The position numbers were made by a program, and so were the translations under genes. Positions 7,262 to 9,168 of a stretch of DNA of 9,168 bases are shown one piece after another. The notes below the pieces were generated by a model. The model made no database searches and was not told the DNA's origin. It worked only from the letters and a program-made list of their open reading frames with translations. This DNA comes from Rhodoferax sp. (GTDB lineage: Bacteria; Pseudomonadota; Gammaproteobacteria; Burkholderiales; Burkholderiaceae_C), in NCBI GenBank assembly GCA_021731215.1, contig JAKFXU010000460.1, positions 1 to 9,168 on the forward strand, written 5' to 3'. Positions within the stretch are counted from its first letter, which is position 1; each line of letters starts with the position of its first letter.

Positions 7262-7267
7262 TCTCCT
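7262..7267 (-). promoter_or_regulatory. Ribosome binding site of bzdV
   Basis: AGGAGA on the minus strand, eight bases before the ATG at 7253 and inside the 16-base bzdU-bzdV gap. It decides the start of bzdV: the frame is open for about 117 further codons upstream, but that stretch lies within bzdU and has no protein-like signal. Confidence 0.75.
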
Positions 7268-7269
7268 GC

Positions 7270-7923
7270 TCAATTTCCAAACGCGTGCGGTTCCCGCGCG
7301 CTGGTGTAACCCGGAAAATAGGCACCGCGGCAGCCCCCGCCCCGTACCGCTGCGATGAAATCCGCCATGCAGGTGATGGGCTTCGAAAATTCCGTGGCAC
7401 ACCGTCCGACGGCGGCGGTCTTGTGGCAGTCACTGCCGCCCAGGGTGGGCAGGCCCCGCTGCAGGGCCGCCTGCAGCGCCAGCTCGTTGTCGCCTTCGCA
7501 GTTGTTGCCGTTGTGCGACTCGACCCCGGCAATGCCCTGCAGATCGTGTATTCCGCCCAGCAAACTGGCCAGGCCGACCGCGCGAAATGGATGCGCCGGG
7601 ACACAGATTCCCCCGAGCGAATTGATGCGCTCGATCACATCTTCCAAGGGCAGGTAGTTGTCGCGTCCCCAGGCGTTCCAGCCATCGTCCTGCACGCCAT
7701 AGGCCAGCAAGTGCCCGCGGTCGGTGGAGATCTCCACGCCGCGCAATACCAGCAGGCCCTCGTCCCGGCCCACCCGTTCGACCGGCTCGGAGGCTTCATA
7801 GGAGTAATGTTCTGTGATGCACACGGCGTCGATTCCGAGCAATTTGGCGCGTCGAATCAGATTGACCGGCTCCAGCCAGTTGTCGTACGAATATTTCGTA
7901 TGGCAATGGGTGTCGATCCACAT
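7270..7923 (-). CDS. bzdU: PHP-domain metal-dependent phosphoesterase-like protein
   Basis: This is a 217-residue protein of the PHP (polymerase and histidinol phosphatase) superfamily. Metal-site motifs are complete: D4-T-H6-C-H8 at the very start, TEH (37-39), GVE (62-64) followed by H71, PAHP (109-112), E135-S-H137, and GSDCH (163-167). PHP enzymes hydrolyse phosphoesters with two or three metal ions; the substrate here is unknown. The Azoarcus bzd operon has a gene of unassigned function at this position, bzdU, and I use that name on gene order. I chose the ATG at 7923 because the DTHCH motif normally sits at the extreme N-terminus and TGGAG lies upstream; a longer reading to 8031 would overlap bzdT. 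The gap to bzdT is 25 bases. A PHP gene in a catabolic operon is unexpected and may act in regulation, nucleotide turnover or repair of a damaged cofactor. Confidence 0.88.
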   Translation of the reverse strand: MWIDTHCHTKYSYDNWLEPVNLIRRAKLLGIDAVCITEHYSYEASEPVERVGRDEGLLVLRGVEISTDRGHLLAYGVQDDGWNAWGRDNYLPLEDVIERINSLGGICVPAHPFRAVGLASLLGGIHDLQGIAGVESHNGNNCEGDNELALQAALQRGLPTLGGSDCHKTAAVGRCATEFSKPITCMADFIAAVRGGGCRGAYFPGYTSAREPHAFGN

Positions 7924-7948
7924 GGCGGCTCCAGGCAGGGGCAAGGGC

Positions 7949-8401
7949 TCAGGGCAGTTCGCGCTCGAGATTGATCCGCCTGGACGGAACGAATTTCTGG
8001 CGCGAGAAGAATTTCTCCAGCGCAAAGTCATCCCAGTTCACCAGCGTGTAGATCTTTTTGACGCCGGCCGCCTTCATGTTCATCATGAACTGGTCCAGCA
8101 TTTCGCTGGCAACGCCGAACTTGCGGAAGTCAGGATGCACGCCCAAGGCATCAATCGTCGCCGTGCCGTCGGCGATGCCAAATTCGCCGAAAAATACATA
8201 GCCCATCACGAACCCGACCACCTTGCCGTCGACTTCGCAGACGAGTGAACAGTTGACCTCGGTTTTCTTGTTCAGGATGCTGGCAATCTTGCGCTCGTAA
8301 TACTCGCGCCGGGGCTGCTTGCTTGCGGCTTCGTCGATGCTGACGATGTCATCCAGATCATCCTGCCGGAGCACGCGCATGATGCGTTCTTGGTTTGCCA
8401 T
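7949..8401 (-). CDS. bzdT: GNAT-family N-acetyltransferase
   Basis: This is a 150-residue protein with the GNAT fold. The acetyl-CoA binding signature is in ALGVHPDFRKFGVASEML (85-102), where R93-K-F-G96-V-A98 fits the R/Q-x-x-G-x-G/A loop. A strand CEVDGKVVGFVMGYVF (55-70) comes before it, and IYTLVNWDDFALEKFFSRQKF (117-137) is the typical late strand, helix and C-terminal segment resembling RimI-type enzymes. The ATG at 8401 has GGAGA nine bases upstream. The name bzdT rests on its place between bzdS and bzdU in the Azoarcus order; its function there is unassigned. The target could be a protein lysine or N-terminus, such as an acyl-CoA ligase or reductase subunit, or a small amine; nothing in the sequence decides this. 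A 56-base gap containing a hairpin separates it from bzdS. Confidence 0.88.
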   Translation of the reverse strand: MANQERIMRVLRQDDLDDIVSIDEAASKQPRREYYERKIASILNKKTEVNCSLVCEVDGKVVGFVMGYVFFGEFGIADGTATIDALGVHPDFRKFGVASEMLDQFMMNMKAAGVKKIYTLVNWDDFALEKFFSRQKFVPSRRINLERELP

Positions 8402-8421
8402 TTTCTTTCTCCATGAATACT

Positions 8422-8443
8422 GGCCGATCCCCTGGGATCAGCC
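8422..8443 (-). other. Intercistronic hairpin between bzdS and bzdT
   Basis: In the 56-base gap the minus-strand transcript reads GGCTGATCCC-AG-GGGATCGGCC. The ten-base arms pair throughout except one G-U wobble; with the innermost pair open this is a nine-base stem with a four-base loop. No U-run follows, so it is not a standard intrinsic terminator. It may slow mRNA decay or mark a processing site between the upstream genes and the distal operon. Confidence 0.5.
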
Positions 8444-8457
8444 CTGACGTTGTGGAA

Positions 8458-8901
8458 CTAAAACAATTCTTCTTCGTTGCGCCCGGGGGCTTGGCCCGGA
8501 CGGACATAGACCGAACCCCAGGCCTGACTGGCATTGGCTCGGTCGGCCGCGTCAAAGCAGGTGGTGCAGGATTCGCCCTCCGCGCCGCCTGCTGCATCCG
8601 AGCGGATCGTGCCGAAGTGCTCGACGTGGACCTCGTAGCCCATGGCCCGATAGTTCTCGACCACTTCCGACAGACGGGGCTCGCCGATGGTGGTGCGCAG
8701 AATCCAGCCCTGCTGCGCCAGCTTGGCGGACGGATCGTTGCCAGCCGCAGCCGCCGCGCCGCCGGAAGCGCATGAACTGCCGGATGAGCACGATGAGGCG
8801 GCCGAACAGGACCCGCTCACCAGCGTGGCCGCGCCGGTCGAACAGGCTGAAGCAGCGACGGCCGCCTGCGCGATCGGGATAAACACCTGACTTGTTGACA
8901 T
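8458..8901 (-). CDS. bzdS: Cys/Ser-rich small protein of unknown function, BzdS-like
   Basis: This is a 147-residue protein with no enzyme family I can name. Residues 17-54 are low complexity (Ala, Ser, Gly) with cysteines at 20, 32, 38 and 44, the last three exactly six apart. A compact domain follows at about 58-137, with GWILRTTIGEPRLSEVVENY (65-84), a strand EVHVEHF, a CTTC motif (112-115) and GSVYVRPG near the end. The C-terminus is NEEELF. The cysteines suggest metal or iron-sulfur binding, perhaps as a partner of the ferredoxin beside it; this is inference. The ATG at 8901 has GGAGG four bases upstream, within a 10-base gap after bzdM. A longer reading to a GTG at 9162 would overlap the ferredoxin and looks spurious. 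The N-terminus lacks the basic residues of a secretion signal. The name follows its position in the Azoarcus operon. Confidence 0.82.
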   Translation of the reverse strand: MSTSQVFIPIAQAAVAASACSTGAATLVSGSCSAASSCSSGSSCASGGAAAAAGNDPSAKLAQQGWILRTTIGEPRLSEVVENYRAMGYEVHVEHFGTIRSDAAGGAEGESCTTCFDAADRANASQAWGSVYVRPGQAPGRNEEELF

Positions 8902-8911
8902 GCGACCTCCG

Positions 8912-9168
8912 CTACCAGGAATGCTTGATCGCGCCCGGCGTGCAGGCCAGCACGCAGGGCAGGCTGGCATAGCCTGCGGCGGGCTTGCATTGCGAGCAGT
9001 CGTAGGCGAGCGTGCGGCAGTTGGGCTTCTTGACCCAGGCCACCTCATCGTCGTAGTCGTCCGTGATGATCTCGAACATCTGTTTCGGACAGGCCGTGAG
9101 GCAGGCCCGCTCGGCGGCGCAGTTGATGCACTTGTCAGTATCGATACTGATGTAGTACTCACCCGAAC
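8912..9168 (-). CDS. bzdM: 2[4Fe-4S] ferredoxin (partial, N-terminus off the right edge)
   Basis: The last 84 residues are visible, starting SGEYYISIDTDKC, so probably only a few residues are missing. It is the likely direct electron donor to ATP-dependent benzoyl-CoA reductase. Counting from the first visible residue, cysteines lie at 13, 16, 22 and 26 (C-x2-C-x5-C-x3-CP), 50, and 57, 60, 71 and 75 (C-x2-C-x10-C-x3-CTP). Eight of these can hold two [4Fe-4S] clusters in the usual crossed pattern; C50 is extra. The loops are longer than in clostridial ferredoxins and recall Chromatium/Thauera-type low-potential proteins. The name bzdM rests on its position between the expected reductase genes and bzdS. 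The stop is ten bases before the bzdS start. Protein type is sure; the gene name depends on the order continuing to the right. Confidence 0.88.
   Translation of the reverse strand, partial: SGEYYISIDTDKCINCAAERACLTACPKQMFEIITDDYDDEVAWVKKPNCRTLAYDCSQCKPAAGYASLPCVLACTPGAIKHSW

Noticed and set aside
7254..7604. N-terminal extension of bzdV
   Set aside because: The extension lies within bzdU in another frame, has no family similarity, and a good ribosome site precedes the internal ATG at 7253.
8842..8901. Lipoprotein signal peptide on BzdS (AASAC near residue 20)
   Set aside because: There is no positively charged N-region, the segment before the cysteine is only weakly hydrophobic, and the -3 residue is Ala. 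A cytoplasmic location beside ferredoxin fits better.
8902..9162. N-terminal extension of bzdS from a GTG
   Set aside because: The extension covers the ferredoxin coding region in the wrong frame and reads as Ser/Arg/Thr-rich noise; GGAGG precedes the ATG at 8901.

Overview
The window is a densely packed, high-GC stretch in which every supported gene lies on the minus strand, so it reads right to left. The genes match, in order, the distal half of the anaerobic benzoate (bzd) operon described in Azoarcus-type betaproteobacteria (bzdNOPQ-M-S-T-U-V-W-X-Y). The likely host is a Rhodocyclaceae-like facultative anaerobe or denitrifier that degrades aromatic compounds. This placement rests on gene order and recognisable protein families, not on a database search.

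Right side (9168 to 4695): the end of a 2[4Fe-4S] ferredoxin (bzdM), a small Cys/Ser-rich protein (bzdS), a GNAT acetyltransferase (bzdT), a PHP-domain phosphoesterase-like protein (bzdU), and an 852-residue iron-sulfur flavoprotein (bzdV) thought to reduce ferredoxin with NADPH. The ATP-dependent benzoyl-CoA reductase subunits (bzdNOPQ) would be expected just beyond the right edge. The ferredoxin and BzdV would supply its low-potential electrons.

Middle (4619 to 1567): the three enzymes of modified beta-oxidation that act after ring reduction. These are cyclohexa-1,5-diene-1-carbonyl-CoA hydratase (bzdW), 6-hydroxycyclohex-1-ene-1-carbonyl-CoA dehydrogenase (bzdX) and the ring-opening 6-oxocyclohex-1-ene-1-carbonyl-CoA hydrolase (bzdY). 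Together they convert the dienoyl-CoA to 3-hydroxypimelyl-CoA.

Left side (1543 to 1): where bzdZ and bzdA follow in the Azoarcus arrangement, this window has a tightly spaced trio: a hemerythrin-like di-iron protein, a DUF2249 protein, and a multi-span membrane protein resembling NnrS or heme-copper oxidase subunit I (cut by the left edge). It starts only 23 bases after bzdY with no visible terminator, so it may be an O2/NO-handling cassette transcribed with the benzoate operon.

The strongest leads are in the accessory proteins. BzdS and BzdV, though otherwise unrelated, end in nearly the same acidic-ELF tail. BzdV carries an extra C-terminal domain that looks like a degenerate GIY-YIG fold and an unusual cysteine layout. 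BzdS has cysteines at six-residue spacing in a Ser/Ala/Gly-rich segment. No intergenic stretch exceeds 80 bases, and I see no RNA genes, mobile elements or CRISPR arrays.
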